Source of the DNA: Dillenia suffruticosa
Taxonomy: Eukaryota > Streptophyta > Magnoliopsida > Dilleniales > Dilleniaceae
NCBI GenBank assembly: GCA_033439265.1
Contig: JAVTVX010000034.1
Coordinates: 14,646,501-14,710,500 of the forward strand
Direction of reading: 5' to 3'
Length of the DNA: 64,000 nucleotides
The notes beneath the pieces were generated by a model. That model ran no database searches and had not been told where the DNA came from. It worked only from the letters and a program-made list of their open reading frames with translations. Every line of letters begins with the position of its first letter. Within the stretch, counting starts at the first letter, position 1. The translations under genes and the position numbers were made by a program. Shown here one piece after another: positions 24,413-34,010 of the stretch.

Positions 24413-25015
24413 TTGACTACAGCTCTGATTTTGGCACTTTCCACCAATAGTCAGGAGTATACAGTGTACAGTGATGCTAGCCGACAAGGGTTGGGTTGTG
24501 TTTTGATGCAAAATGGTCGGGTGATCGCCTATGCCTCTAGACAGTTAAAGAAACATAAGGTGAATTATCAGACACACGATCTGGAGCTTACGACCATAGT
24601 CTTTGCATTGAAGATATGGCGCCATTACTTATATGGGGTGACTTGCGAGGTGTATACTGATCATAAAAATCTAAAGTATTTTATCACCCAGCGAGAACTT
24701 AACTTGAGACAAAGGAGATGGTTGGAACTCCTCAAAGATTATGATCTTGTTATTGATTATCATCTGGGCAAGGCCAATGTGGTTGCTGATACCTTGAGCC
24801 AGAAATCAGCTTCATTGTCTCAGGAAAACAATATGGCATACCTCACTTGTTTGATGGGACTCTGGGATTTGGGAGTCAGATTGGCTAGTGATGATCAGGG
24901 CACTCTGCTAGCTAGGTTTGAAGTCAGGCCGACGCTGTTGGATCGTATTAGGGAGTTTCACGGCACTGATACTGAGCTCCAGGCTCTTACTGAGAGAGCC
25001 GCAGAGGTGATATAG
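24413..25015 (+). pseudogene. G1 RNase H, mostly open
   Basis: A 200-residue open stretch encodes the gypsy RNase [41 protein letters not shown] and [19 protein letters not shown]. Then come [11 protein letters not shown] and a [20 protein letters not shown] segment with [11 protein letters not shown]. The catalytic Asp of SDAS and the Glu of LELT are present. It would degrade RNA in RNA:DNA hybrids as part of Pol. It is isolated by stops on both sides (24397, 25015), so it is a pol fragment, not a gene of its own. Confidence 0.85.
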
Positions 25016-25099
25016 ATGATTTCAGAGTCCGTAGTGATGGACTTCTGACTTATTGAGATAGAGTGGTTATACCCACCGATAAGGATCTCTGCAGGTCCA

Positions 25100-26310
25100 G
25101 ATTAGAGGAGGCATACTCCTCAGCCTATGCCTTGTACCCAGGTAGTACAAAGATGTATCGAACTATTCGGGGTAGCTTTTGGTGGCCAGGTATGAAGAGG
25201 GACATTGCAGAGTTTGTAGCTAGACATTTAGTTTGTTAGCAGGTGAAGGCTGAGCATCAAAGGCCAGTGGGTTTACTACAACTTCTTCCCATTCCCATAT
25301 GGAAGTGGAAACATATGACTATGGACTTTATTATGGGATTACCGCGGACTCAGTCCAGATATGATGCCATTTGGGTGGTAGTAGATCGACTCACCAAGTT
25401 CGTCCATTTCATCTCGATGCATAGCGACTCTCCACTAGAGGCATTGGCACGTCTGTATATTGACGAAATAGTCGACTGCATGGGGATCCCGTGTCCATAG
25501 TCTTGGATAGAGATCTGAGATTCACTTCTCGATTTTAGCCCAAGCTGCAGGAAGCTTTGGGCATACGGCTCAGTTTTAGCACAGCATATCACTCATAGAC
25601 AGATGGTCTATCGGAGAGGACCATTCAGACGCTCGAGGATTTGCTTCGGGCTTGTGTTATGGACTTTTGGGGTAGTTGGGACAGCATTTACTGCTAGTAG
25701 ATTTTGCATATAATAATAGTTATCAGGCCAGTATCGGCATGCCACCCTATGAGGCAATTTACGGAGAAAGTGTCATACCACGTTGTACTGGGACGAGGTA
25801 GGCAAAAAAAAGACGCCTTACTAGTGTTGAGTTAGTCCAGAAGACTAAGGAAAAGGTCAAGGTAATCCGCGAGCGGTTGAAAGCTGTCCAAGACAGACAG
25901 TGGGCATATGCGGATCGGAGATGCCAACCTTTAGAATTTGAGATGGGTGATATGGTATTTTTGAGGATTTCTCCCTTGAAGGGACTGATTCGATATCGGC
26001 AGCGGGGCAAGTTGAGCCCCAGGCATATTAGCCCGCTCCGTATCCTCAGTAGGGTTGGGAGTGTGGCATACAGACTAGAGCAGCCAGACAAGTTATCTCG
26101 AATCCATGATGTCTTCCATGTATTAGTGTTGAGGAAGTACATCTAAGATCCTTCGCATATTTTGGAGCATCCGCTAGTAAAGGTACAAGAGGACTTGAGT
26201 CTACTTGTTCAGCCGGTGGCCATACTTGACCAGCAGATCCGGCAGCTACGGAACAGGGAGGTATCTCTTGTCCGAGTACTATGGCGTAGTGATCAGGTCA
26301 AAAAAGAGAC
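25100..26310 (+). pseudogene. G1 integrase and chromodomain-like tail
   Basis: Integrase pieces. These are a zinc-binding region near 25140-25260 (GSFWWPGMKRDIAEFVARH), the core in the open frame 25243-25500 (KHMTMDFIMGLPRTQSRYDA and VVVDRLTKFVHFI), and a C-terminal GPF-like segment in 25877-26146 ending HDVFHVLVLRKYI. A tail with QPVAILDQQIRQLRNREVSL and LVRVLWR (about 26210-26290) is chromodomain-like. Stops at 25498, 26144 and elsewhere break it. The chromodomain tail supports chromovirus placement. Confidence 0.82.
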
Positions 26311-26394
26311 CTAGGAGCCCCGAGAAGGCTATGAGGAGACGGTACCCCCATTTATTTTCTGTATAGTTTAACTTTCTTTTAGTTTCAAGAATGA

Positions 26395-26419
26395 AACTTG
26401 TTTTTAGGGGGTTACAAAA
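26395..26419 (+). other. G1 polypurine tract region
   Basis: TGTTTTTAGGGGGTTACAAAA immediately before the 3' LTR. The same AGGGGGTTA core precedes the G2 3' LTR on the minus strand (near 350 and 58956). Confidence 0.65.
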
Positions 26420-26632
26420 TGTAACACCGACACTCGGTGTCCGAACAAGTGTATTGCTTTTGAAATATTTATATATATAGAGGGAAAATTTTTATTTATA
26501 TTGATTTTTGATTTTGGGGTCTTTAAATTGAATTTTTGGTATAAATTAAGCAGTCGTGTTCGTAAATCGTAGTGAACCCATTATTTTTATGAAATTCGGA
26601 AGTTAGCGAAAAGGTGGATGTGAATATATATA
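26420..26632 (+). repeat. G1 3' LTR, segment 1
   Basis: Begins TGTAACACCGACACTCGGTG and is interrupted by copia-1 within an AT run. The target duplication ATATA is 26628-26632. Confidence 0.92.
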
Positions 26633-26789
26633 TGTTGAAATAAAGGATAATTAGGGTTTATATCCTAAGGGAATGAAGTCTAAATGTATAGCTCTAATTT
26701 AGGTAGAATTTTCCCTTTCTTTTGTTATAATTGTAATTCCCTTTTAGGGTTCCAATTTGGGCCCTAAATGGGCCTTGCCAGCAGAATTC

Positions 26790-26928
26790 GGGCTGGGCCC
26801 TTCGGGCCCAGCCCGGGCCAGCAAATGGGGGACCAAAAGGTCCCCCAACGGCTAGCAAAAGATAGCCGTTGGGGCTGTCCCCAACGGCTAGTAAACACTA
26901 GCCGTTGGGGACAGCCCCAACGGCTAGA
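26790..26928 (+). repeat. Hairpin cluster in copia-1 LTR
   Basis: Several perfect or near-perfect inverted repeats in a row. An 11-bp-arm GGGCTGGGCCC hairpin lies at 26790-26814, a GGGGGACC/GGTCCCCC palindrome at 26827-26846, and a CCAACGGCTA/TAGCCGTTGG hairpin at 26845-26872. A longer hairpin with arms of about 20 bp lies at 26871-26918. The motif CCAACGGCTAG recurs in alternating orientation. It is repeated in the 3' LTR (31443-31581) and, diverged, in the solo LTR at 8580-9044. Confidence 0.88.
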
Positions 26929-26992
26929 AATGGAGAGGGCATTGCCCTCTCCTCCATCTCTTTTCTCATTTCTTTCCCTCTCCTCTTGTTCT

Positions 26993-27001
26993 CTATAAAT
27001 A
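26993..27001 (+). promoter_or_regulatory. TATA box of copia-1 5' LTR
   Basis: TATAAATAG in an otherwise pyrimidine-rich stretch about 130 bases before the LTR end. The same TATAAATA core is present at equivalent places in copia-2, copia-3 and the solo LTR. Confidence 0.75.
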
Positions 27002-27128
27002 GGGCTTAGTTGTTCATTTGGAAAGTATGAAAAATATGTCTTCATTGCATATAAACTCTCTTTGATTTCTTAATTAAATTCTTGAAGTTTCTTTCTTCAT
27101 TCTTAGCTTGCTATATTTAAATTTCATC

Positions 27129-27140
27129 ACGGTATCAGAG
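27129..27140 (+). other. copia-1 primer binding site with mutated first base
   Basis: Reads ACGGTATCAGAG where copia-3 has ATGGTATCAGAG. The expected TGG pairing with the tRNA CCA end is changed to CGG. The same base is the T of the overlapping ATG that starts Gag in the sister elements. Confidence 0.85.
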
Positions 27141-27200
27141 CAGGCTTCGATACCTTCATCTTCCGGTGTTGGTAATCCTCCACCACAAATTAGTACTTCC

Positions 27201-30200
27201 ATGTTTACTTCCATTCTCTTAGATTCTTCAAATTACAATGCTTGGCAAGACACCATCAAGCGATCCTTGAACTTCTTCAATCTTGAAAATCACATATTGG
27301 AGGATCCTTTAGATGATGCCGACCCTACATTCAAATCGTGGAAGAAGCAAGATGACCAAGTGGTGGTGCTACTTCAAATGTCTCTTGACAAAACCCACAA
27401 AGCAATGACTACTTGTATTCCAAATGCAAGGGCTTTGTGGGATCAATTGCATGCTTTATATGGGCAAGAGACCAACACCGGACGAATCTTTGAGCTCAAA
27501 AGAAAAATCTTCAAAATTCAAAAAGGAGGTAAAACCCTACCCGAATACTTTGGGGAATATAGGGATTTTTGGAATGAGCTTAATCTTCTTAGGCCTCCAA
27601 CTTCTAATCTCAAGACCATTCTTCAAAGAAATGATGAAGACATGACCTTTGGTCTTCTTATGGGTCTTGGAGATGAATATGCTCCAATTCGTCAAGAAAT
27701 CCTTAGAATGAAGATATTCCCTTCATTCCAAGAAGTTCAATTTATGATTCAAAGGGCCGAGACTAGCATGAGGCTAGAGGAGTCTACCAAGCTCAAATCC
27801 GAAGCTCAAGCTTTCAAAGCTGTCCAAGATGATCATATGGTCAACAAAGCTCAAAATTTCTTTAAAAAGGATGTTTGCACAAATTGCAAGAAACCCGGCC
27901 ACAAAAGGGAAAGGTGCTGGTTTCTCTACCCAAATTTGCTCCCAAAGAACAACAAGAAGGAGGTGGAACAACCAGCTCATGCTCAACAAGTCTCCCAAGT
28001 GGCTGCACTCGAATCCAAGATGGAGGAGATGCAAAAAGAGATGAAAAGGCTCCTTAGCCAAGTTGCCCTTCATTCCGGTAACAACTTGAACTCATCTCAT
28101 TTAAATAAATGGCTTATTGATTCGGGTTGTGACAATCACATGGTAAAGGATAAAAACAAAGTTAGGAAATTCATTCCTCTATCTACTTATAAGATTGTCA
28201 AGGTTGCTAATGGTCAAAAACTAAAAGTTGATCATCTAGGTGAAGTTGAACTCCTAGGCAAGAAAACTAAAGCTTTATATGTGCCAAAATTCAACTCTAA
28301 CCTCATGTCCATTAGTAAAATTACCAAAGACCATAATTGCAAAGCCACTTTTGATCCTAACCAAGTTATTTTTCAGGATCTCAAAACGAATCACTTGATT
28401 GGCAAGGGATCTAGGAGGAATAATCTATATTTCTTGGACCAAGAAAATCAAGCTTTTGGAGTTCAAAGTCAAGCATTTTCTATATGGCATGCCCGTCTAG
28501 GTCACCCGGGAGATTTAGCTTTGAAACGCCTATTTCCAAGTCAAATAGTAGAAAATAGGCATTGCAAAGCTTGTATTCTTGGAAAACAAACTAAAGTGTA
28601 CTATCCAATCTCACACTCAATATATGAAAATGCCTTTGAACTCATTCATACCGATGTGTGGACTTCACCAATAGAATCTCATAATGGCTTCAAATACTTT
28701 GTTACCTTCATTGATCACAAAACTAGATACACATGGGTGTATTTATTAGTAACTAAATCTGAAGTATTTGAAGCACTTAAGAGCTATTATAGATATGTGA
28801 CCAAGCAATTCAATGCAAACATCAAAATCCTTAGATCGGATCATGGGGGAGAATATACTAGCCATGCACTTGAAAATTTTCTAGAAGAAAAAGGAATTAT
28901 TCATCAAAAGTCTTGTGTGTACACTCCTCAACAAAATGGAGTTGCCGAAAGGAAAAATAGACATTTACTAGAAACGGCTAGGGCTATGATGTTTCACTCC
29001 AATGTACCTAAAAAGTTTTGGAGTGAAGCCATTAAAACCGCTGCCCACCTTATAAACCTTATGCCCTCTCAAGTGCTAGAAGGAAAGTCCCCTTTAGAAC
29101 TACTCCTAGGAAGAAAACCTAGTATCTCACACTTAAGAGTTTTTGGGTGCATTTGTTATGTGCATGTACCAGAAAACTTTAGAAATAAACTAGATGAAAG
29201 AGGGAGAAAATGTGTATTTTTAGGATACTCTACCTTTGAAAAAGGATATAAATGTTATGATCCCCTAACTAAAAGGCTATACACATCCAAGGATGTGATA
29301 TTTGTAGAAAGAGAACCTTATTTTGCAGGAAAAGAGGATCAAGAGCAATCAAAGGAAAGAGGAGCTCAAGACCATTGGAATATAGTCCTTCCCTCAATCA
29401 AAGAACCTTCTCACCAAAATGAAGAAGAAGAACAGCCAATCCAAGCCGAAAATGATCCAACTCAAGAAGAATCAACCTCATCTCATTCTGATCATGAATC
29501 CATCCAAGAGGAAGGGGGAGACAACTTAGATCAAGGGCAAGTTATAGAGGAAGAAGAACAAAGCATTGAGCAGCCGCCTCCTCTTCCTCTTCGAAGATCA
29601 ACGAGGCTTAGGCTCCCTCCTTCGGAATGGATCAACAAAAGAGTTTTCTATAACTCAAAGGTAACATCTCACCCGATTTCCCAATATTATTCGATTGCTA
29701 ACATGTCCTGTAGCCATCAAAAATTCATCAAGAACTTAGACCATCATCAAGAGCCTAGAAACTTTGAAGAAGCAAAACAACTTCCTCAATGGATCCAAGC
29801 AATGAAAGATGAGCTAGAAGCCTTAGAAAGAAACGGAACTTGGGAGTTATCATCTCTTCCTAAAGGAAAAAGGGCGGTAGGATGTAAATGGGTCTATAAA
29901 ATCAAGCACAAGAGTGATGGAAGTATTGATAGATACAAAGCAAGATTAGTTGCAAAGGGTTTCACTCAAGCTTATGGAGTAGACTACAAGGAAACTTATG
30001 CTCCGGTGGCCAAGATGAACACAATTCGAGTCTTGATGTCCCTTGCAATCAATCACTCTTGGCCAATGTTTCAAATGGACGTAGCCAATGCATTCCTTCA
30101 AGGGGATCTAGAAGAGGAAGTGTACATGGAGATTCCACCGGGCTTCTCTCACCAACTCAACAAGGTTTGCAAACTTAGGAAAGCAATCTACGGTCTCAAA

Positions 30201-31307
30201 CAATCTCCAAGAGCTTGGTATGCCAAACTTAGCTCAACTCTTTTTGATCATGATTTCAAAAAATGCAATAGTGACACTTCTCTCTTCATTAAGAAACTAG
30301 ATGGAAAAATCATTATAGTGTTAGTTTATGTAGATGATATAATCATAACCGGTAATGATTTAGATTTAATCAACCAAGTAAGAAGTTTCTTACAAACAAA
30401 ATTTGATATTAAAGACTTAGGAAAACTAAAGTACTTCTTAGGGATAGAACTCGCCTATTGTCCAAATGGGCTTGTTCTATCACAAAGGAAGTATGTGCTT
30501 GATCTCTTGCAGGAAACCGGAAAGTTAGGTGCCAAGCCCGCTTGTAGTCCCATTAGCTCCTCCTGTGGCCTCAAGGATGATGAAGATTATGAGGATGAAC
30601 CAAGATATCAAAGGCTCGTAGGGAAATTGATCTACCTCACCATAACGAGACCGGACATCTCCTTTGCCGTGAGTCAAGTTAGCCAACATATGCACAAGCC
30701 AAAAAGAAAGCATTGGAGAGCCACCGAAAGAATCCTCCATTATCTAAAAGGCACACCGGGCATGGGAGTTTGGATGAAGAAGAACAACAACTCACAAATC
30801 GTAGGATATTGTGATGCAGATTGGGCCGGAAATTCAGAAGATAGACGATCAACCACAGGATATTGTATGTTTGTTGGAGGAAATCTAGTTTCTTGGAAAA
30901 GCAAAAAACAACATGTGGTCTCAAGATCAAGTGCTGAAGCGGAATATAGAGCCATGGCAGCCGCATCAAGTGAGATTGTTTGGTTAAAAGCTCTAATTGA
31001 AGAACTAGGGTTCTCCGTTCCTACTCCGATCCCTCTCCATTGTGACAATCAATCGGCTATTCACATAGCCTCAAATCCGGTTTTTCATGAAAGAACAAAA
31101 CATATTGAGGTGGATTGTCACTTTGTGAGACAAAAGTTTGAAGAAAAGCTCATCACTCCAAGCTTTACACGAAGTGAGGATCAAGTAGCGGATATCTTTA
31201 CCAAGTCGGGAACCGCCAATCACATACATAAAAATATGGTCAAGTTGGGTGTTATAGATACATACACACCCAACTTGAGGGGGAGTGTTGAAATAAAGGA
31301 TAATTAG
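27201..31307 (+). CDS. copia-1 Gag-Pol polyprotein
   Basis: Single uninterrupted frame for Gag, protease, integrase, RT and RNase H. The frame is open upstream to 27108 but without an ATG. The first in-frame ATG is 27201, and the family start (ATG over the LTR/PBS junction) is ACG here. Domains: UBN2-type Gag (IFELKRKIFKIQKGGK), zinc knuckle CTNCKKPGHKRERC near 27876-27917, and protease DSG near 28118. Then integrase (H..H..C..C near 28490-28573, core with LRSDHGGEY and NGVAERKN), RT catalytic YVDDII at 30327, and RNase H (DADWAGNSEDRRSTTGY). The stop TAG lies inside the 3' LTR (31305-31307). About 1368 residues from 27201. Whether translation can start at ACG or at the internal ATG is unknown. 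Confidence 0.9.
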   Translation: MFTSILLDSSNYNAWQDTIKRSLNFFNLENHILEDPLDDADPTFKSWKKQDDQVVVLLQMSLDKTHKAMTTCIPNARALWDQLHALYGQETNTGRIFELKRKIFKIQKGGKTLPEYFGEYRDFWNELNLLRPPTSNLKTILQRNDEDMTFGLLMGLGDEYAPIRQEILRMKIFPSFQEVQFMIQRAETSMRLEESTKLKSEAQAFKAVQDDHMVNKAQNFFKKDVCTNCKKPGHKRERCWFLYPNLLPKNNKKEVEQPAHAQQVSQVAALESKMEEMQKEMKRLLSQVALHSGNNLNSSHLNKWLIDSGCDNHMVKDKNKVRKFIPLSTYKIVKVANGQKLKVDHLGEVELLGKKTKALYVPKFNSNLMSISKITKDHNCKATFDPNQVIFQDLKTNHLIGKGSRRNNLYFLDQENQAFGVQSQAFSIWHARLGHPGDLALKRLFPSQIVENRHCKACILGKQTKVYYPISHSIYENAFELIHTDVWTSPIESHNGFKYFVTFIDHKTRYTWVYLLVTKSEVFEALKSYYRYVTKQFNANIKILRSDHGGEYTSHALENFLEEKGIIHQKSCVYTPQQNGVAERKNRHLLETARAMMFHSNVPKKFWSEAIKTAAHLINLMPSQVLEGKSPLELLLGRKPSISHLRVFGCICYVHVPENFRNKLDERGRKCVFLGYSTFEKGYKCYDPLTKRLYTSKDVIFVEREPYFAGKEDQEQSKERGAQDHWNIVLPSIKEPSHQNEEEEQPIQAENDPTQEESTSSHSDHESIQEEGGDNLDQGQVIEEEEQSIEQPPPLPLRRSTRLRLPPSEWINKRVFYNSKVTSHPISQYYSIANMSCSHQKFIKNLDHHQEPRNFEEAKQLPQWIQAMKDELEALERNGTWELSSLPKGKRAVGCKWVYKIKHKSDGSIDRYKARLVAKGFTQAYGVDYKETYAPVAKMNTIRVLMSLAINHSWPMFQMDVANAFLQGDLEEEVYMEIPPGFSHQLNKVCKLRKAIYGLKQSPRAWYAKLSSTLFDHDFKKCNSDTSLFIKKLDGKIIIVLVYVDDIIITGNDLDLINQVRSFLQTKFDIKDLGKLKYFLGIELAYCPNGLVLSQRKYVLDLLQETGKLGAKPACSPISSSCGLKDDEDYEDEPRYQRLVGKLIYLTITRPDISFAVSQVSQHMHKPKRKHWRATERILHYLKGTPGMGVWMKKNNNSQIVGYCDADWAGNSEDRRSTTGYCMFVGGNLVSWKSKKQHVVSRSSAEAEYRAMAAASSEIVWLKALIEELGFSVPTPIPLHCDNQSAIHIASNPVFHERTKHIEVDCHFVRQKFEEKLITPSFTRSEDQVADIFTKSGTANHIHKNMVKLGVIDTYTPNLRGSVEIKDN
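31272..31285 (+). other. copia-1 polypurine tract
   Basis: AACTTGAGGGGGAG directly before the 3' LTR. The identical core is found in copia-2 and copia-3. Confidence 0.88.
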
Positions 31308-31782
31308 GGTTTATATCCTAAGGGAATGAAGTCTAAATGTATAGCTCTAATTTAGGTAGAATTTTCCCTTTCTTTTGTTATAATTGTAATTCCCTTTTAG
31401 GGTTCCAATTTGGGCCCTAAATGGGCCTTCCCAGCAGAATTCAGGCTGGGCCCTTCGGGCCCAGCCCGGGCCAGCAAATGGGGGACCAAAAGGTCCCCCA
31501 ACGGCTAGCAAAAGATAGCCGTTGGGGCTGTCCCCAACGGCTAGTAAACACTAGCCGTTGGGGACAGCCCCAACGGCTAGAAATGGAGAGGGCATTGCCC
31601 TCTCCTCCATCTCTTTTCTCATTTCTTTCCCTCTCCTCTTGTTCTCTATAAATAGGGCTTAGTTGTTCATTTGGAAAGTATGAAAAATATGCCTTCATTG
31701 CATATAAACTCTCTTTGATTTCTTAATTAAATTCTTGAAGTTTCTTTCTTCATTCTTAGCTTGCTATATTTAAATTTCATCA
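31286..31782 (+). repeat. copia-1 3' LTR
   Basis: 497 bp, three mismatches to the 5' LTR by eye, TATA core at 31647-31654. It supplies the last codons and stop of gag-pol. Confidence 0.95.
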
Positions 31783-33561
31783 ATATATATATATTATTTA
31801 AAAAAAAACAGAGAGAGGAAAGAGGAAATGCCGCGTTTCGCCCTGAAACGTGGCACTCCCCTCTCCCCAAATCAGATTAGGGCTAAAGCCCTAATCTCTC
31901 CCTTTCTCTATCTCTCTCCCTGACCCTTCACCTCCTGCGGCCGCCGCCCTTCTCCGCGGTTATTTCGCCCCTCTCCGCCGCGACCCGCCACCACCCAACG
32001 CAACGCCACCGCTCTCTCTCTATTTCTTTCTCTCGATTTCTCTCTCACACTCTCTCTCTCTTCTTTCACTGTTCACGCTCTCGTGATCTCCCTCTTGATC
32101 GCACACCGTGGCGAGCCGTGAATCGCGCCCCCTCATCTCCTCCTGCGAGCCCGCGAGCCTGCAGTGCCTCTTTCCGCCATGGCGTGAGCGTGAGCACACG
32201 GCCTTCACCCGAGCACGCCACAGCATGACAGTGCTTGACAGAGTGTGATTGCGCAACCCCCCTGCACGAGCGCCATCTTTCCCCTACATGAGCGCCGGCG
32301 TGCCCCTGCACAAGCGCCATCATGCCCCTGCACGAGCTACACTGGCCGAGCACGCCCCCAGCGCAACCTTCGTCGCGCGAGCGTGCCTCTGTGCATGACT
32401 GCAGTCTCTCACGAGTGCGCACTCCAGCCCACAAGTGCTCTAGCTCACGATCGCAAGCCCCTAGCCTGTGAGCGCGCCGGCCTGCAAACCCGCTAGCCCG
32501 CTAACCTGCAAGCCCACCAGTGGGCCAGCCCGCCAGCTCGCCGGCCCACCAACCCACCAGCCCACGAGCCCGCGACGGGCCGTGAGCCCGTGACCGACTT
32601 TCTCCTTAAAGAGCTCACCTGCATCTCCACTGCAGGAACAACTGTGATTGGTTAAGGTTCTAGGGTTTGGTGTTTAGAAATTTGAATTAGTTGCTAATAA
32701 CGTTCAAATTTGAAAATATTACAGGTTTTAGACAAATCTGATGGGCGAATGAAAACTAGATCTGCAACCCGAGGGACAAATGTGAGGATTTCAAACTCAC
32801 TTGATTTATTTGGACGAATTTAGGATAAATTAGAGTAAAATTGTATTGCAGATGTTAGGATGAATGTTAGAATGAATTGAAATGCATTGTTTGACATTAT
32901 ATGAAATTAATTGGGTCAAATATAGGATTTTATACAAATTGAGCTAATTTGGATGATAGAATCGTACGGACTTGATTCGAATAGTTTCTCTTAGAGCTTG
33001 ATTTGACAAATACTTAAAAATAGTCAGAAATTGGGATTTGAGTTTAAGGATTAATGGACTCTTTTCATTATAAATTGTCCTGTATATAGGAAATTAAAAT
33101 ATATCTATATTATGAAAATAGACTTCGATATCTTGAAAATGGAATGTTTCGAGGCATTTTGAGGGAAATGGTTTTATGTGTAGGAAGTTTGGACTTGTTT
33201 TAACTTTGGTTTGAGAACAAAAATATGTTCTTAGTTGAACCTATGTATATGCAGACTTTTGGTGTGTAAGAGGTGTGAAATCTGTAGACGGTAGCCTCCC
33301 TACTTGTTTGGTGATTCGATTAAGGAGAGCTTTGATTCTCCGTGTTGTGGTTTTATTGGGTAGTGCGCAATCCTTCCCAAATCTGTGAGTGGGATTTATT
33401 TCAATACTTTTGTTTAATGTGTAAACTTTGTTTTACAATATTTGATAAATGAGCATGATTTGTAACGTGCTTGAAATATTTTAACTGGTTTTGAAATTGA
33501 TTTTTGTGAACCGATGGAGTGTCCAAAAATTATGTTGAAATATTGAAATTATGCATCTATA
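31783..33561 (+). repeat. G1 3' LTR, segment 2
   Basis: Continues the LTR from the (AT)n site through the CT-rich and GC-rich tracts (31860-32600), collinear with 18185-19930 of the 5' LTR. It ends at the copia-2 target duplication CTATA (33557-33561). Confidence 0.9.
32130..32600 (+). repeat. GC-rich degenerate GCACGAGC / GCCCGCGAGCC tract in G1 3' LTR
   Basis: Counterpart of 18490-18970 with the same unit types but different unit content and several indels, showing independent decay after insertion. Confidence 0.68.
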
Positions 33562-34010
33562 TGTTGAAATATCAAAAAATAGAGCACAAGAAATGAAGAA
33601 TACTTCTGAATTTTATTGAAGAAGAATGAGAGCATACATGGACAGATTTGAGAGCATTTTTCTCATAGTTTTTGGAGATACAATGAGGCTCTATTTATAG
33701 AGAAAAGGGAAAAATAGCCAGTAGAAAGTGATATTCCCGTTGGAGCTCAAACCCCAAGGAATTCCAACAGCTAGTTTTTTGACTGTTGAAATATATGCTG
33801 CCCAAACTGCCCCTAGCTATTTGGGTTTGCTTCCTAGACTTTTCTCCAAACATTTGGGCTTCCTTGGGCCTATTTTTGAATGTATTTTGGGTTGGTTTAG
33901 GCTGCCCAAATGGGCCATGCTTGCTGGACAATGCATGCTGATTTTTGGACTTCTAAGTAGATGCACTTGGTTGGTGATGAAGATGGGTTAAGTTATCCTT
34001 CTTTTCAACA
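33562..34010 (-). repeat. copia-2 3' LTR
   Basis: Left-hand LTR in window orientation, 449 bp, ending CTTTTCAACA. The polypurine tract CTCCCCCTCAAG (minus-strand CTTGAGGGGGAG) follows at 34011-34022. Confidence 0.94.

Larger units (their letters stand above)
26633..27129 (+). repeat. copia-1 5' LTR
   Basis: TGTTGAAATAAAGG to TTTCATCA, 497 bp. It contains a TATA box at 26993-27001 and a GC-rich hairpin cluster (26790-26928) upstream of it. Confidence 0.95.
26633..31782 (+). mobile_element. copia-1: complete Ty1/copia element in G1 3' LTR
   Basis: 5150 bp with 497-bp LTRs (26633-27129 and 31286-31782) and TSD ATATA (26628-26632, 31783-31787). One long gag-pol frame lies between them. The LTRs differ at three positions by eye (near the GCCTTGCC/GCCTTCCC, TTCGGG/TTCAGG and ATGTCTT/ATGCCTT sites), so insertion was recent. 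The primer site and Gag initiation codon carry a shared mutation (see 27129-27140). Confidence 0.95.
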
